From Nautilus pompilius (Eukaryota; Mollusca; Cephalopoda; Nautilida; Nautilidae), in contig JACATO010000969.1 of NCBI GenBank assembly GCA_018389105.1, positions 23,501-87,500 of the forward strand: a stretch of DNA of 64,000 nt. The letters are read 5' to 3'. The notes beneath the pieces were generated by a model that saw only the letters and a program-made list of their open reading frames with translations, had not been told where the DNA came from and ran no database searches. How positions within the stretch are numbered: position 1 is the first letter of the stretch; each line of letters opens with the position of its first letter. The position numbers were made by a program, and so were the translations under genes. This document shows, piece after piece, positions 34,365-47,044 of the stretch.

Positions 34365-35629
34365 GGCTTGGCATTAGCGTGAACGATGTCGTCGCGCGGA
34401 CGTATTACTGAACATCTCCACTAAAAAAATACAAACCAACAACAACGGAACGTTAACTTCCGGAAATATCCCCCCCCAAACCCTTTTTTAAAATGTAGGT
34501 AAGTAAACTCCACGGTCTTCAGCGTTTATTTCGTAACAAAACTGTCAAAAGGAAAGTTAATATTTAGAAAAGTATGCGGAAGAACGGAGGTCGTATAGAT
34601 AGATGGATATATATATATATACGATCAGCGGGGCGAGAATATTTCAGTAGCTTATCCCCCCACCATTCGTCTCGTCTATTTTTAAGTGTTTACATACTCC
34701 GTTTCCACTACTCGACTTGGCAAAATATTCCAGGCAGGTACTGCCCGATTAGCGAAGAAATACTCGCTAACGCCAAGTCGCGAGCATTCCCCATTTATCT
34801 CATACTAACACCTCGGTCTGCCTAAATCTCCGCGCTCTTCTTCTTCTTCTTCTGGAAGATAATCCAAAAACCTTCCATCGCGCGTAGGCTTAGGGAAGCT
34901 ATTTCCGTGCTAAGCTACGCAACCTGGAGCTTAGTCGTCCTCCGTAGCCGGGAGATTAACCACATTAACACAAACAAATAGAAGACTCGACGGGTTGTTG
35001 TTGTTGTTGTTGTTGTTGTTCTCGTGCCGTGTCGGCAGGAAAACTGAAAACGGAAATCGTAAACCTAGCGGGATGCTCCCGGATATAATATCTTTTTTTG
35101 AAGAAGTTACGTGATCTACGGACGGGGAGGGGGAGGAAGATGCGCGGCCATTCCCAGAACTAGTTTTGGGCTAACCTTCGAAACGACTACACGTTTTGCT
35201 GCCGCTACAGAAAGATTGGCCAAGTTAAAGTTACAATTTCCCCGATTGGTTCCTATAAACACACAGCGGTGAGATCCCGACTCAAAGCTGCCTGCTAATG
35301 GCTAAAAGAAAAACAGCAAAAACAAGCATAAACGTTTGCTTATCAAAGAACCGTATAGGCTACTTACCTCTATGCATACTGCACTTCAATGCCATAATAG
35401 AATGTTTTAGAGTTGTTTATTAAAGTGCACGGATTACCTCCCTTTATGCACGCACGCGCGCACGCACACTACCGTTTTAAACCTGCAACATTGAGAAAGC
35501 GCCGCAGTTGTCTCCCCATTAGCGTAATAACGAAGAAAAGAAATTTATTCCAAAAGACATTCTCTGGTTTTTTTCGCGTCCACGTTGCGTATCTAATGGA
35601 CCGTTCCGTTTCGTGACCCGAACTAGCCG

Positions 35630-35632
<3 letters not shown>
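34365..35632. other. Unique DNA with a (TTG)n run
   Basis: (TTG)n lies at 34994-35020, a TTC run at 34839-34853 and (TA)n at 34609-34621. Short frames have no recognisable features. Confidence 0.45.
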
Positions 35633-35675
<43 letters not shown>

Positions 35676-36254
35676 GTCAGACAGAGAGAGGGGCGTCATA
35701 ACAGAGAGAGAGGGTGACGTCATTACAGAGAGAGGGCCCATAACAGGGAGAGAAAGAGAGAGAGGGCGTCATAACAGAGAGAGAGAGAGGTGACGTCAGT
35801 ACAGAGAGAGGGCGCATAACAGGGAGAGAGAGAGAGGTGACGTCAGTACAGAGAGAGGGCGCCATAACAGGGAAGGAGAGAGAGAGAGGTGACGTCAGTA
35901 CAGAGAGAGGGCGCCATAACAGGGAGAGAGAGGTGACGTCAGTACAGAGAGGGCGTCATACAGGGAAGAGAGAAGGGTGACGTCCAGTACAGAGAGAGGT
36001 CAGAACAGGGAGAGGGGAGAGAGAGAGAGCAAAGACAGGGTGACGTCAGTACAGAGAGAGGGCGCCATAACAGGGAGAGAGGTGACGTCATTACAGAGAG
36101 AGGGCGTCATAACAGGGAGAGAGGGGAGAGAGAGAGAGAGAGAAATACAGACAGGTGACGTCAGTACAGAGAGAGGGCGCCATAACAGGGAGAGAGAGAG
36201 AGGTGACGTCAGTACAGAGAGAGGGCGTCATAACAGAGAGAGAGAGAGAGAGAG
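35633..36254 (-). repeat. CRE satellite array 3, inverted orientation
   Basis: GA-rich array in which TGACGTCAGTACAGAGAG, the reverse complement of the box in arrays 1, 2 and 4, alternates with GGCGYCATAACAGGGAGAG. About ten TGACGTCA copies are perfect. GGCGCCATAACAG or GGCGTCATAACAG sits between them as a second conserved box. The array starts and ends in pure GA runs. Confidence 0.95.
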
Positions 36255-37480
36255 TCTCTTTACACGCATAGAACGAACTGGTCAATAAGACAGATATTTG
36301 AAAATTCTATCCAAAAAAGAAGTTTGCTTAAATTTTCTTAAAAACAGAAACTGATGACGAACGTTTCGGAAAAATCAGACTGGAACATCGTTAGGGGATA
36401 ACCTAGAAGAAGTAATAAGGAATATTTAAATAGAAGAAGAAAACAGAAGATGCTATGTTGAAAGTAAGGAGGAGAGATTTTCGTTGTCACTCAAAACTCT
36501 GGGGCCGGTGTAGTGCAGTTCCCCGTTTTACGTAGAGCAGATACTAAACGGATGACAACAACAGCAAAGGAACGAAAATCCTTGGGGATTATTATTATTA
36601 TTATTATATTAAACAGCGTTAGACGCGGGACGGTATCCGGGCTGATACGGTGATTTTACCCACCGCTCCTCAGTCCGGCTGCTCGGTTATTGAAACACGG
36701 CAGGGTCGGGTTGTTTTCTCTTCTTTCCAGAACGCCAGATGTACTTGCGGTAGACTCGGTGACAATAGACAAGACCAAGAGAAGCTTTCTGGCTATCAGA
36801 TTCTAGCGATAAGCTGGGGGGGGGAGGAGTCGCGCTGATACAGCGCTTGGCCTTTTGCTCCGCATAAACGCGGATTGGCGTGCAATATAAATAAAATGGT
36901 GTTGGCTCACCGCGGGAAGGCGATCGCCGGGTTCCAGGAATTCTGGCGAGAAGATCCACTCACAATCGTGGCAAAGGCTTTTGCCATGCAGTAGTATGCC
37001 CCGTTGTATCTACGAACTTCAGGCGTTGTTTAGATGCAGATTTGCAATCATTTTAATTAAACACGGATTTTAAAAGCTTAAAAGATGAGACTGGAGAAAC
37101 AGTTTCCTGATGAGCGGTCGGATCCGAACCTCTCGAGTAGATCGGGTTAAGACACATTTCGCGCAGCTTAAATAAATACCCGTGTCGTCATTTAAATAAC
37201 CAAGAACCTCGGTATAAGTTGTCTGCAATTTTCTCTCTTTTGCTTTTAAACGACCCTTTTTTTTTTTAGAATTATTGCGCATAAAATGTCTAATTGGTCT
37301 CTACCGAGTGCTTGAACCAAATGCGGGTGGAAAATGTCAAAGTAACGCGCAAGACGAGATTTGATCACGTGTTCGCGAGATTTCGTCCTTTCCGACTCGA
37401 CTTCGGACATTATCTTGCCCGATACGTAAAGTTTTTGGTTGTCGTTATCTGACTTTTTTTTAAAAAATCGAGATAGTCTT
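36255..37480. other. Unique noncoding DNA, no gene seen
   Basis: It holds (TTA)n at 36588-36607, a G run at 36819 and the palindrome GGCGATCGCC near 36918. No supported exon. Confidence 0.45.
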
Positions 37481-37697
37481 TTGTGTGTGTGTGTGTGTGT
37501 GTTTGTTTTTATTCTGCTCTGATTAAAATCTTCGTGAAAGAATTCCCTCGAGGGACAGAGTTCTGCCAGCGGTGAAAAAAAAGAAAGATGTCAAACCGCA
37601 GACTTATTTCAGGTGCACACAATAAGTTTACTTATGTCTGTGGTTTGCGTGGGCGTAAACACACAAGTCATTGATCAAACTACTACTGCAGACGAAG

Positions 37698-37731
<34 letters not shown>

Positions 37732-37735
37732 TAAA
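37481..37735. repeat. (GT)n, and A-run with (TA)n
   Basis: GT run at 37481-37503; A18 followed by (TA)n at 37697-37732. The DNA between them is unique. Confidence 0.85.
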
Positions 37736-39500
37736 AAAACAAAAACAAAAAAGCAAACAGCATCGTCGAGTATTTCTACATCCGTTATTTTACATCTAAG
37801 TAATCATCAGCTGTTGCGGGGTCATGGAAGGAAGGTGCCGAGAGACCACGGCTAGCGGTGACCAGTAGCGCGATTTCCTCCCGTGTGATGGTACCAGCAG
37901 AGATGCCGGGGACCGACCAGTCAGCAGTAAGCCAGTCCTCGGTGAATATTTGGAACATTGGATGGACGACGAACATGGCTACGGAATTCTTGGCCTTGCG
38001 GAAGGGAAAATGTCATTTTTACTTTGCCTTAAATGTCCGAAAACGAACCAAGAGACTATATTTACACGGCGTGTATATTATAATCTAATATCTAGATGTG
38101 ACGTGTCGTTCCTTTTTGGTTCCTCGTGTCAGTCGTCGCAGCTGGAGTAAAGTCGCCCTCCTTGCCAGCGCCGTGCCTGGACTTCGCTGATTCCTCTTAA
38201 CCCATTAAGCGATTAAAACAACAACAACAACAAAACACGGGAGATCAACAACACACTATACCTTTTAGAGTGAATTTAAAAAAAAAAACTTTTTTTAGCA
38301 ATTTGAAAAAGTTTAGCAAAAATGTATCTTTAATGGGAAAAAAATTAACCAATATAAGAACGAATTTAATTATTTGCATAAATTTAAATTTAAATTGCTA
38401 ACAAAATTAATTGATAGAATAAATCTGATATTAGAACTATTAATAATAATAAAGAATGAATGATACCATGATTTCTAATAATTCTTTTTTAAAAAATCAG
38501 GATTCGCCAAAAATAGTATTACCGGGGCTGATAATGACCAACTTTGACACAGATTAGGGGCCGACGCCATGTTTGACATTTTCTCCAGCCCTCGTGACTC
38601 ACATTCCCGGATGTGTTGTAATTTGGAATTCGAGAGGGGGGAGGGAGAGGGAGAGAAGGGCTATGGCGGACAAACACGTGCTCTTCACGTAAATACCACC
38701 ATTCTTCCTTAGGGCGTTGGGTTTGGCTTGGATCTGAATATCTCCTTTCACTTCGTCACCCGGCTATTTATGCGGTGGGGAAGCGACCTTTGCGTTATCC
38801 CAGTGCGGAGACTGGAATGCGCATACGGTTCGCGCCCCTTTGCCGTACGCACTCCGCCAAATTAAGCTTCTGAGTCATGGTTCCACAACGGCAGACGAGG
38901 AGGGGTATTCCGAACCGCGTGCCGAACTCTTGTAACTTTGAAGATAATCTTCCGATGGAAGTTTTTTGATGCTCTTCCCCGAGAACCGTGTCCAACAAAG
39001 ACGCTCCTGTACGACGTGCTGGCGCGCGTGCGCTCCCTTTAATCTAGAAGTCCGCATTTATAAACGGTAAAGCGATCTACAATATCTGCTTCCACAGATT
39101 AAAAGAAAGAAAAAAAAGAAGAGACTTTCATATCTCCCGACAAGCTTACTACTATACTTCAGTGTTTTTTCCTTTCCCTTTAAAGATGAAGTGCGCCTGC
39201 GTTTGCGTTACCCTTCCAAACCAAGTGTTGTGTTTTTTTTTAAAACGCGGCAGGTGCCAGAGTTAATCCGCTGGTTAGCGAGCGACAATACTCCCAGATC
39301 ACACCCCTGGAGGGATCACCTACTTACTCCTCGTGAATGAATATACCCGGAGATACATTGTAACAAGGGAAACCGATTTTCGGGCAGCCATCAGCGGAGA
39401 TTGTTCTTGGAAGCGTAGAAACAGTGAATACGGAAAATCCGGGGTTCTGTGACGTCAGAAAAGGGGCTCAGTTTATTATTGCATCATATCGGATGGTATT
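37736..39500. other. Unique noncoding DNA, no gene seen
   Basis: 38270-38520 is very AT-rich. GACTCACATTCCCGGATGTG (38596-38615) combines a TEAD-like CATTCC with an ETS-like CCGGATGTG as an imperfect inverted repeat. An isolated TGACGTCA lies at 39450-39457. Confidence 0.4.
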
Positions 39501-39504
39501 TTCG

Positions 39505-39562
39505 TTTAATTAGAACGGGGGAGAGCTTTCTAATTTACCATGTAATTTCTCTCTAATTAGAG
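39505..39562. promoter_or_regulatory. Homeodomain-type site cluster
   Basis: TTTAATTAGAA (TAATTA at 39507-39512), CTAATTTAC (39530-39538), TGTAATTTC (39541-39549) and the perfect 12-bp palindrome CTCTAATTAGAG (39551-39562) lie within 60 bp. TAATTA is the general core for Antp-, Nk- and paired-type homeodomains, so the factor cannot be named. Confidence 0.35.
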
Positions 39563-42090
39563 CGATATTGGAGGTGAGTATTTATTGAAGTTCCCCGCTT
39601 CTCACCTTCACAGTAAATCAACGGTACATTAACGTGTTGTTTTTTTTTTTTTTTAATTAGTACTTCTGGGGTAGCAAAACAAAAGCTTTTACTTAAATGG
39701 CTTTGCTACATTAAGAGTGCATTCTTACACTGCAAGGCAACGAACTCGATATTTCTGTTTAACCCTCCGTAAACCATGTCAGCTTTTTAAAAATTTTTTT
39801 CTATACCTTACTTACATCACCTTGGGGCACCAACTGTGTGTATGTAACTGGCTGTATATCTAATCAACACCTGAAGAGTTTGGACGATGCGGATTTGTCG
39901 TTATGAGGTCATATTAACAAAGAAGTCGCGCTGTGTCAGAGCTGCTATTGCTCTACCTGTGCAGAGCAATAAACATTTGAAGGGTAGTGGGATGGCATAT
40001 GTACCCCAACGTGGCAGGCCACACAGAGGGTTAAAAGCATATTGCAGTAATTTTGGTCACAAGTCTAGGATATGCAGAACATACATCGAATAATTTACAG
40101 TTTAATTTATATTAATTTTTTTTAAAAATTGTAAATGTGCAGAGTAATTTAAGAAAATCTTTTTAAATTTTTGAAAATGTTAAAAAGATTTGGACTTTGA
40201 ACCTTAAATACCTTGTAAGAGTTGTCTCCCTTTTCATTTAGATAATCTTTTTTACTTTTTCAGGTCGATCGCTTAATTTCTCAATAAAATGAGTCGGACA
40301 TGCTTCTGAACTTTTTACTTACACGCCTTTCAGTACCCAGCATCCTGGAGCTAAGACGTGACCAAGCAAATTAGGAATAAATGTATTTATTTGAAATATA
40401 AAGCCAATAAACAAGGAAAATCCGAAACAAAGGATGGCGCACCAAAGGTCGCTCTCTCCAAAGATGCGCTGAGCGGACATCGTAGAGATGAGAGGAGGGT
40501 GTGTGTGAGGGGAATCTTCAAAAAGTTGGACCGTGCCAAACATACGGGCCCGGCCCCGGCCCCCTGTTTACCGGCCGGGACAAACAAGACTGGCAGTGGT
40601 GATGTTGACAAAAACCGAACCTTTGAAATTTACTTAGAGACATTCGCCTTTGTTCAAACGGGGATACTGACTGCTGCGAGGACAGGAAGTAAGTAAACAA
40701 ACGAGTTGGGATTTCTGCTGGGGCTGCTTTACTTACCAGTGGACAGTAATAATAGGAGCGGGGTCCGAACCAACCAGGTAAAGAAGCAGCAATTCTGTTC
40801 TCGTCCCCACCCCACCACACACCGAACTGCATCACGATGAAAATTTCGCGGATTTTCTAAATAACGGCACCTGCGCGGCGTCTTCGATAAGCGAAGTTTC
40901 ATTAAGTCTAAATAACCTAATGATAAAGCGATTATTACTTTAATGAAGAGTTTATTCTTTTCTTTTATAATCTTCCGTACGCCACCTGGAAGCACCGCCC
41001 GACCAATCTGGATTCGTCGTCACAGCGGGTTAGGCAGGCTCAACCTGTGCTGAATAATACAGATTTGTAAGGTAGTTGATAAAGGGGTGGGGGGATGAAT
41101 CTCAGGTGGTATATAGAGGGCCGAATTACGACGATTAAATATGGCAGTTGTGGCTGGGTAGTCTGCGGAATCTGAAACAGGATTTGGACAAGACCATAGC
41201 TAAGAACACGCTTTCCAGATTGATGCGCTCGGGGGGGTGTGTGCAGACTGACCGTGTTGCATTGTGGGAACTTTTCGATAATTATCGTCGGAGAGAATAA
41301 AATAATAAACCACTAGTCCGGTCTTCACCACCCGTTAAAGATGTTAAACGAATGATCTTATGCCGAGCATTGCAATAGCTCTCTCTCTCTCTCTCTCTCT
41401 GTTTGGACGGGCGTGCCTCCCCTTTGCCTTATTAAACGGAAGATGTGCGTCGCTCGGTTTCCGGCTGTTTCCCCGCAACTGAAAGCCGGATGTCGTAGGT
41501 TTTCTGAAAATGAAACAGCAGGAAGAGCTACCGTAGAAGCGAGAAGGCAGACAGACGGATTTTTAGAAAGGTGGGGGGGTCTCAGAAAGATGCACGCACG
41601 CTCTCGTGCGCCACCATACCAGGAAATTCTCTCCCTCAAACTTTAAAGAGATGCTTCATCCAAAAAGCTCTCAGATGACGGAACCGCGCAACACGACAGC
41701 ATATCCATGACGTCACGTGTTTACATACACTACGTGGCAAAAATCTTACTTCTTTCTGGATTTAACCGGAAGGCGGGTGTACCCGCCAGGTTCTTTAGAT
41801 CTCCCCTCCCGTGGGGTTTGTTGAAGGAAAGGACAAATCGTTTTATATTTCGCTTTACAGTCTACTTATTTCAGATTTGACTTCCGCCATTGAGGGTACA
41901 GGCTCCGTCACAGCTTCTAGTCGGGTAATCTCCCCTTGATACCGGGGCATCGATTTTCTCAAGTCATCTTTTAGATTTCGCCAGCTTTCCTAAATCGGTG
42001 CATATGAAGAAACTTGATTAGTCAGCAATCGGCGCTTCCAGCGTCGGATCAACAATTCAGAGTCGTTACATAAGTTATTTGCGAACACGA
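39563..42090. other. Unique noncoding DNA, no gene seen
   Basis: Contains a T run (39640-39653), a CT run (41380-41401), overlapping frames at 40358-40996 and 41358-41646, and the composite TGACGTCACGTG at 41708-41719. No gene could be supported. Confidence 0.4.
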
Positions 42091-42158
42091 ACCATGTAAA
42101 TATATTTACAAGGGCGGTAACCCGACCATATAAATATATTTACAAGGGCGGTAACCCG
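42091..42158. promoter_or_regulatory. 34-bp direct duplication with forkhead palindrome
   Basis: Two 34-bp copies abut exactly (42091-42124, 42125-42158) and differ at one base. Copy 1 contains the perfect 16-bp palindrome TGTAAATATATTTACA (42095-42110), which is two inverted forkhead-type TGTAAATA sites. Copy 2 has TATAAATATATTTACA, losing one half-site. Each is followed by AGGGCGGTAACCCG. Confidence 0.6.
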
Positions 42159-44832
42159 ATATTTATCAAAATTAATTTCCTCTCCTTCGGAGGCCTCTGT
42201 CAAAAAGCCTCTAATTAGATAACGAGTTGCAGCGGTTGTCCAATAGAAAACCAGATGGAAAGGCGTTTGGAGGAAACGTCGAATCAGCGGGGCTGGAAAG
42301 GGAACTCGTTAGAATTACTCCATGTAAAACGTTTTATGTAAACCTACACCATTGATGTCGAGGAAATTACAGAAATCTTAAAACTTTCGATACTTTTTAA
42401 ACGTGTGTAAGCGACAACTTAGCGTTTCGGTCGGGCGAGAAGACAGATAGCAAGCAGACATTCTATATAACTGCACGTAGCGCTGCTGCCGGCATCACGT
42501 ATTCGGCCGACGCCATGGCTCCTTTTTTTTCTCCTCCTCCACGGAGCCACAAGCAGCCATTATATTATACCACAGTTGTTGTGGGAGGAGCCGAGCCGTA
42601 GGGGGGAGGGGGTTCTGACAAAACCCCCCCCTTTTCTATTCTCACTTCAAGAGAGCGAACCACAAGGTCGCGGCCTCCAAAATTAAGCTGTACTTTTCCT
42701 ACACGCATTTCGTGAGCAGTTACTCACTTAAGAGCCGATGCCTGTTGAATTGTGCGCTTCCACCTTTCCTTCGGATTTCCTAATGACGGAAATCAGGTAA
42801 CCAACCGCCCCCCTACCAACCCACGAAATTTGTATTCAGCATCTGTGCTTGATAATAGCACTGAAGATCGTCATCTGTCTATCTGGCAGCCGGATAACGT
42901 CGCTATACGTCTCGGGAACAATTGCACACACGTACTGGAATAAAAGAACAGAACGCAAACACGTGGGAAGCTTAATTTAATTGCATCCATGAGCGGAATA
43001 ACAGAGTGAAAATATATGTTTGGATCGGTTACACGTTGCCGTATCCCGTAGAGGAGCGAATACCGAACGTACGATTGTTTAACGCTGGGTGTGGTGACCT
43101 CTGGCGGCGATGGAAATTTGAAATTTATTTACCTTGCTGTATAGCGAGGCGCCCGGGACAATCTGATGGGGGGTTGGTTTATTATTACTGCCCGCTGGCT
43201 GGCTGTTGTCCAGAGATAATTACTTACGGGGATGACACGCACGTGTGCAAGCGGTGACAGGTCCGGAGATACGTTGCGTAAAGTGTTTATAATCACACGA
43301 TTCCCCTAACGGCAGCCCATTTGATGCTAATCTCTGTCAGTCAGTGGTTTAGTACACTCGGCCGAAAAAAAAATCCATCATTACTGTACTCGCGGTGGAC
43401 GGATTCCTCCGAGGCTCCGCCAAGAGAAAGCCCACCAAGGCGACGCGGCGCACGTTGGCGATGACAGCAGTTCGGTGCGTATATCAGGCCGACAGTGCGC
43501 CAGTCGTCGGCCCATCGACTAGGATCCGACACTCGAACTGCGCGCGGGGTCCTTCCTCTCTGTCGGAATTCTCAAGGTGCTCGCTTGCGCAACAGCGAAG
43601 CCCTCCCTTGACGGTACATCCGGAGGGGCACCTGCAGGACAACAAAGGGGTCCGCCGTAACTAAGGAAAATAGATAATACGTATCAAGTGTTACACTCAT
43701 AAATAGGACGAGATCGTATAATATACCCTTTTCAGTCAAAAGCGACATAATAACGGACATTATTACCAGGCAGATACGTTCAGACTTAGGAGTAAACGTT
43801 AGTGATGGCAACGAACAAAAGATCGCCTAGGCTTATTACTTAGCTGTATCACCACTAATAAGGCAGTGGATAAAGCGAGACCTAAGCAAATAACTTCTGC
43901 ATAAACCGTCTCCCGTTACTTGTTCTGGCTTGTGAATTTCAACGGAAGCCTATTGAAAGTAACCGTAGCGACTTGGCTGCGTCGTCGGCAGAAAGTTAGG
44001 GAGTTTTCCGTCACCTTATCAGTAGTAACTGAACTAATGGGCCCAAGTTTCGGTGACCAGCCCCTGTTGTCGTCAGGGTTTATTCCCGATAATTGTTTTG
44101 AAGCGATGATAACTGGGAAAAAGATTTCCTCACTACCAAATAATAAGGTGATGGGGAAATGGTCAAAGTAGCTCTCCACTACCTTCGGCTAATAAAAGAC
44201 TTGCCAGCAGCAGCCGTTTCGTCCGTTCCCCCCCCCGCACAACCAAAGGTGTAGAAAACTTGTCTGTTGTGCTTCCCGACGGAAGCGGACGAATCCGTCC
44301 GCGCTGAAATCAACGGCCTTTTCTCAACCACTCGTGTAACTTCGAGCAGACTCTTTACTGCTGCAGCAGAACGAACAAAAGACAACAACGGCGTTTTCAC
44401 CATTCGAAAGTTTTATTAATTTCTTTGAACAGAGCAGTACCACGTTCACATCAGTGTGCAACACGTTGTTGTTTTGTTTTGTTTTAAAGCAAAATCTCTT
44501 CCCCTTTCTCCTCCTCGTCGTCCCGGTAAATTAAGTTTTTATTTTTCCCTTTTTTGTCTTGAAAATCCTGGAAAAAATAAATCTAAAACAAACAAAACGT
44601 CTTCGTTTATTACTTAATCTATAAACTTTAATTTGGAAAAAAATAATAATAATTAAACATTACAAAAACAAAATACAGAAACCGTAGAGCAAATAACGAT
44701 ATTTGATGAACAATGATAAAAGTATCACAGGTGGCGTCCATGACGTGACGTCATTGCCACAGCGTCTCTATCCTTTTCAATAATTAAATTCCTTCGATAA
44801 ATTCAAATAACATCGTATTTCAGTTATTCAAA
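42159..44832. other. Unique noncoding DNA, no gene seen
   Basis: It includes CCTCTAATTAGATAAC near 42210 (homeodomain plus GATA words), G and C runs at about 42600-42635, CGTGGGAA (42962-42969, the form bound by Su(H)/CSL) and an isolated TGACGTCA at 44746-44753. Frames in 43341-44403 overlap on both strands without recognisable features. Confidence 0.4.
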
Positions 44833-44870
44833 CACTCGGCAAATTTTCCACGCCAACATTTTGCCGAGTG
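44833..44870. other. Perfect 11-bp inverted repeat, 16-nt loop
   Basis: CACTCGGCAAA (44833-44843) pairs without mismatch to TTTGCCGAGTG (44860-44870). It could form an RNA hairpin or a cruciform. No neighbouring gene suggests a role. Confidence 0.6.
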
Positions 44871-47044
44871 ATACCTGTACAATTAAAAGACAGTTCCAGG
44901 TTTGTGTTTCTCTCTATCTCATATTGTCCTGTCTAAAGGGTGTGTGTGTGTGTGGGGGGGGGGTATAAAGTCTTTACTGCTTGGGAAAACAAAAGATAAA
45001 GAAAAATAAAATCTTAAAATTAAAAAATATATTATATATATATAATATCACCATTATACTCTTATATCCTGTATTGCTAGGGAAGATCGCAAGACTGCAG
45101 CAGAGCAAATTATAGGTGTACTGATCAATGAAATGTACAACAATTCAAAAGAATCTATTAAGTACACGATCTCCCTCTGAACGCGAGATGATTTTGATCT
45201 AAAATTCTCGTTCATTTGGAGCTAAATTTTGTCCTTCCTTTCTCCCCCGTTACACCAAAAAATCCATCCATCACCACTTTTTGCTCACCTGATTTCTCTA
45301 TTCTGTTTCTCAGAATTATCTTTGGTGCTTCTGGACGCGGAAACCATTTTTCTATAAATATCTATGGTCCCTGCACGACAAAATATCCAAAAATAAATAA
45401 ATAAATAATAAAGGTTTGTTCCCATTTTTTAAAAATATTTCTAATTAGTATATTACCGCTAATTCGTAATTTATTTAAATTTCTTTAATGAACAGTATTA
45501 GTTCTCTCTTAAACCTTTCAATAAAGAACCCCTTTTTACGGAAACCTTTTGTTACGTTGGCATTTGCAGAGATACCGTTCGAGTGAACGTTTAGAGAAGC
45601 GCGTAGCGTACTCGACGGTCGCGGAGGCTTCTGTTCGACGATGACCAGCCAAATGGGTTTGTTCTGGGTACTCAAGCTTTCCTCCCGCATCCAGTCAAGA
45701 AACATTTCTAGTGGCCGAGTTCTTTGTTAGGGAGAGAACTGTACAGATTTGCTCAAAGTACCTTAGCGCCGTCCTGTTGCTTTCCATAAACAAAAGTAGA
45801 AAGCCTTTGGGGGGGGTGTAGAGGAAAGAGAAGCCAAATAACTATTTCGATTTTTTAGAAATTATTATCATTAAAATCTATTTTAAGGGAAGCGCCGAAA
45901 CCAAATGTCACACTGTGGCGCCCCCATCTGAAGGGGGGTTCATAACCCCGCTATACTACGTTATAAATCTCCCCTTTCCGGTTTTTTTTTTTGCCAATGA
46001 CGTCATTTGCGGATCTCGGCCAATTGTGGATCCTTTAAAATACCGATGACGCCATGCGATCTTGGTTTAATGGAAACCTTTAGTGCCGTCATCGTGGTCC
46101 TTCCGGTGGTGGGGGTTGGACCGAGACAGCGGGTAGTTCGAAATGCAAACAAAAGAAAATACAAATACAAATAAAAGTTTCTTAGGTAGACGTTAAAAAT
46201 CCGATAATGAGACACAAACAACCGACATTAAAGAATGAGTTTTTATTAAAGATGCAATGCAGAGAGAAGAGAAAAAGCCTCTGCGAACTGAGGGGTACAG
46301 GTCTCGTTTTCCACCTGTATAGATTTAGCACCTGAACAGCCCTGTATACTTCAACCAGCTGATTCTTGGTCGTCACGCTTTAAACATATGCACGCGCGTG
46401 TGAATCTTTCAGGTGTTTAAATATTTAATGTTTGGTGAATTCTGGTGGAAACAAAAACAAAAACCCCAACACCCCGACACCCGAAGGAAAAAAAGGTAAG
46501 TCAAAATACAGGGTTTATCAAAAATATATAGCAGCTACTGAAGCGTAAGTATTATAAACTAGTAAAGAAAAAGTCTAGAATTCCCTGGATCGTTTCTGTG
46601 CCACTTCCGGTTTTCTCAACCCCTATTTAGTTCCTTTCCATCTTTTGTTTTTTAATTGTCTTCTCATCCGCTTTGTTTCATTGTTTAACCCTTGGTGTCT
46701 ATTGCTGCCTAGATTATAAAACTTGTTCTTATAACTGAATCCGGTCACGGCTTTGATAATCTAAATGGTTTATTATTATTATTATTATTTATTATTTAAA
46801 TTCATCATACACGAGTTTATGCAAATTGCCATCGTCAAGAACATTGCGAACGACATACATATCTGGTTTATAAATTACACCTTAGTACAAAAGTAAGTAC
46901 ACGCGATCGATCAACATTTTAACTTTAAAGGACAGCAAGCGAACCACATTTTTCAATTTAATCTGTGGATGAACACCGTTCACCCATCATATTGGCTTAT
47001 TTAACTCGTTAATTAATTTTTATAAAAAAGCTTTATTCAGATAA
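44871..47044. other. Unique AT-rich noncoding DNA
   Basis: It has a GT and G run at 44940-44961, (TA)n near 45030-45050, an isolated TGACGTCA at 45998-46005 and (TTA)n at 46768-46798. No exon supported. Confidence 0.45.

Noticed and set aside
37115..37135. B-box-like GGTTCGGATCC on the minus strand
   Set aside because: Upstream minus-strand sequence cannot fold as a tRNA.
39887..40093. Cys/His-containing 68-codon frame as a piggyBac-type C-terminal finger
   Set aside because: Only two widely spaced Cys and one His fall in a plausible pattern, and no transposase core is present.
40358..40696. 113-codon Lys-rich plus-strand frame
   Set aside because: It begins at GTG, is overlapped by two opposite-strand frames and shows no known domain.
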